Both the position numbers and the translations under genes were made by a program. A stretch of 51,433 bases of DNA from assembly GCA_029062865.1 (NCBI GenBank), contig JAIDPG010000234.1:1-51433 (forward strand), read 5' to 3'. Below, one piece after another: positions 50,762 through 51,433 of the stretch. The notes under the pieces were generated by a model that saw nothing but the letters and a program-made list of their open reading frames with translations, was not told where the DNA came from and made no database searches. This DNA comes from Oscillospiraceae bacterium. Lineage in GTDB: Bacteria; Bacillota; Clostridia; Oscillospirales; Ruminococcaceae. Position 1 is the first letter of the stretch. Every line of letters begins with the position of its first letter.

Positions 50762-51162
50762 TCCGTTTAACCCTTCAATAGATAATGTTTTATCGTGCAG
50801 GATATATTGAAGCGTGGGGAAGGGGTATTCAGAAAATTTATGAGTCTTGTAATGAGTTTGGCTCGCCTGTTCCAGAATATAAGAAGCTGGGTGATGATCT
50901 GACTGTCAAGTTTGTTGCTGCAAAAGTTGAACATTCACAAAGCTCCAAAAATCCAAAGCATCAAAATGAGGCTTTAGATGAAGCTTTGGAAGATAGAATC
51001 ATAGCGGAAATAAAAAATGATCCAAGTGTGAAGCAGGATGACTTGCTAAAAAAGCTGAACGTTTCAAGAGCGTCCGTTCAGAGGTCAATGAAAAATTTGC
51101 AGACAAGCGGTCGCATACAGCGCGTGGGTGGCAAGCGTTTTGGGTATTGGGAGATTTTATAA
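50762..51162 (+). pseudogene. ATP-binding (AlbA_2/HATPase_c_4-type) regulator, C-terminal fragment
   Basis: IPFNPSIDN leads, after a one-base loss in the T4 run 50788-50791, into FYRAGYIEAWGRGIQKIYE, the conserved C-terminal motif of Schlafen-like/AlbA_2 ATP-binding regulators. It ends in a winged helix (VKQDDLLKKLNVSRASVQRSMKNLQ ... FGYWEIL). The first ~350 residues are absent. The open frame from ATG 50785 (125 residues) could still make a small HTH protein. A terminator follows. Confidence 0.75.
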
Positions 51163-51210
51163 AACATTGATAGTAGTTTAGTAAAATCAAAATTATGGTT
51201 ATAGGGTGGG

Positions 51211-51249
51211 ATCACCTCTCAAAGTTATCTTTGGGAGGTGATTTTTTTT
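51211..51249 (+). terminator. intrinsic terminator
   Basis: ATCACCTC (51211-51218) pairs with GAGGTGAT (51235-51242) with an inner CAAAG/CTTTG stem, then seven or more T. Confidence 0.85.
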
Positions 51250-51433
51250 GCAGCAATGGATTTGAGATGTTTATAACCAACAAAGGGAGATACTTTCTTT
51301 TATGGTATACCTGTTTGTAAGTTCACGCGGTTAGTTAAAACTAACTAGTGGCGATGCGCAAGGCTTTCATTACCTCGCCCACCTCAGACATATTAAAATA
51401 GGTTATATGCCCATCGAGGGACATACGCTTAAT
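51250..51433. other. window end, no gene seen
   Basis: Nothing coding is recognisable. GTTAGTTAAAACTAAC (51330-51345) is a palindrome, possibly an operator or recombination site of whatever follows the window. Confidence 0.35.

Noticed and set aside
1..51433. CRISPR arrays, rRNA genes or prophage structural genes
   Set aside because: No regularly spaced identical repeats, rRNA signatures or capsid/tail/terminase motifs were seen.

Overview
The window looks like a chromosomal segment from a gut-type Firmicute, probably class Clostridia in the Ruminococcaceae/Oscillospiraceae range. The supporting signs are Gram-positive ribosome-binding sites (GGAGG/AGGTGAT), LytTR response regulators with GHKL kinases, lipoprotein signal peptides, SBP-type hybrid kinases, a PocR-domain kinase, a DUF3737 protein and serine-recombinase mobile-element relics. 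Most genes are moderately GC-rich. The block at about 43.7-48.9 kb is visibly AT-rich. No database search was possible, so family names come from motifs and memory.

Layout. 0-0.7 kb: two 99-bp hairpin repeats and terminators. 0.7-4.2 kb: a frameshifted HTH regulator, then an operon with a tiny leader ORF, an arginase-fold protein, a 485-residue protein of unknown function and an 88-residue beta-rich protein. 4.2-7.9 kb: an agr-like signalling locus. It has a GHKL kinase and LytTR regulator on the minus strand, divergent from a 15-codon peptide ORF and a 152-residue protein, then a second LytTR regulator. Two promoters in this locus carry the same 21-bp-phased operator. 7.9-15.9 kb: a dead sigma-factor N-terminus, small secreted proteins, three related lipoproteins and an ABC-2 exporter, with a sigma region-4 scrap after the exporter. 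15.9-17.8 kb: a MITE-like element and gene fragments (aminotransferase, FAD-linked oxidase, metI, metN). 17.8-23 kb: a broken acetyltransferase, a GntR-controlled ABC exporter and a membrane-anchored serine hydrolase. 23-24 kb: a decayed Ser/Thr kinase.

24-35.4 kb is dense in signalling genes: a PocR-HisKA-REC-Hpt hybrid kinase with a REC protein on the minus strand, then a double-SBP hybrid kinase, a LytTR regulator, a GHKL kinase carrying an RsiV-like DUF3298 domain at its C-terminus, and a CheY. 35.4-42.7 kb: DUF3737 protein, lipoprotein, OmpR-type two-component system convergent with a MacB/BceAB-type ABC transporter, and a DUF378 protein. 42.8 kb: tRNA-Leu(UAA). 43.7-48.9 kb: AT-rich island with a 1175-residue and a 351-residue protein, separated by an IS110 scrap. 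48.9-51.2 kb: relics of an integrative mobilizable element (serine recombinase, TnpW-like ORF, relaxase) and the tail of an ATP-binding regulator.

The strongest candidates for something new are the agr-like peptide locus, the kinase-DUF3298 fusion, the arginase-like/485-residue operon and the island proteins. Six genes, spread over the window, are each broken by what looks like the loss of one base from an A or T run. That must be separated from assembly error before these genes are called dead.
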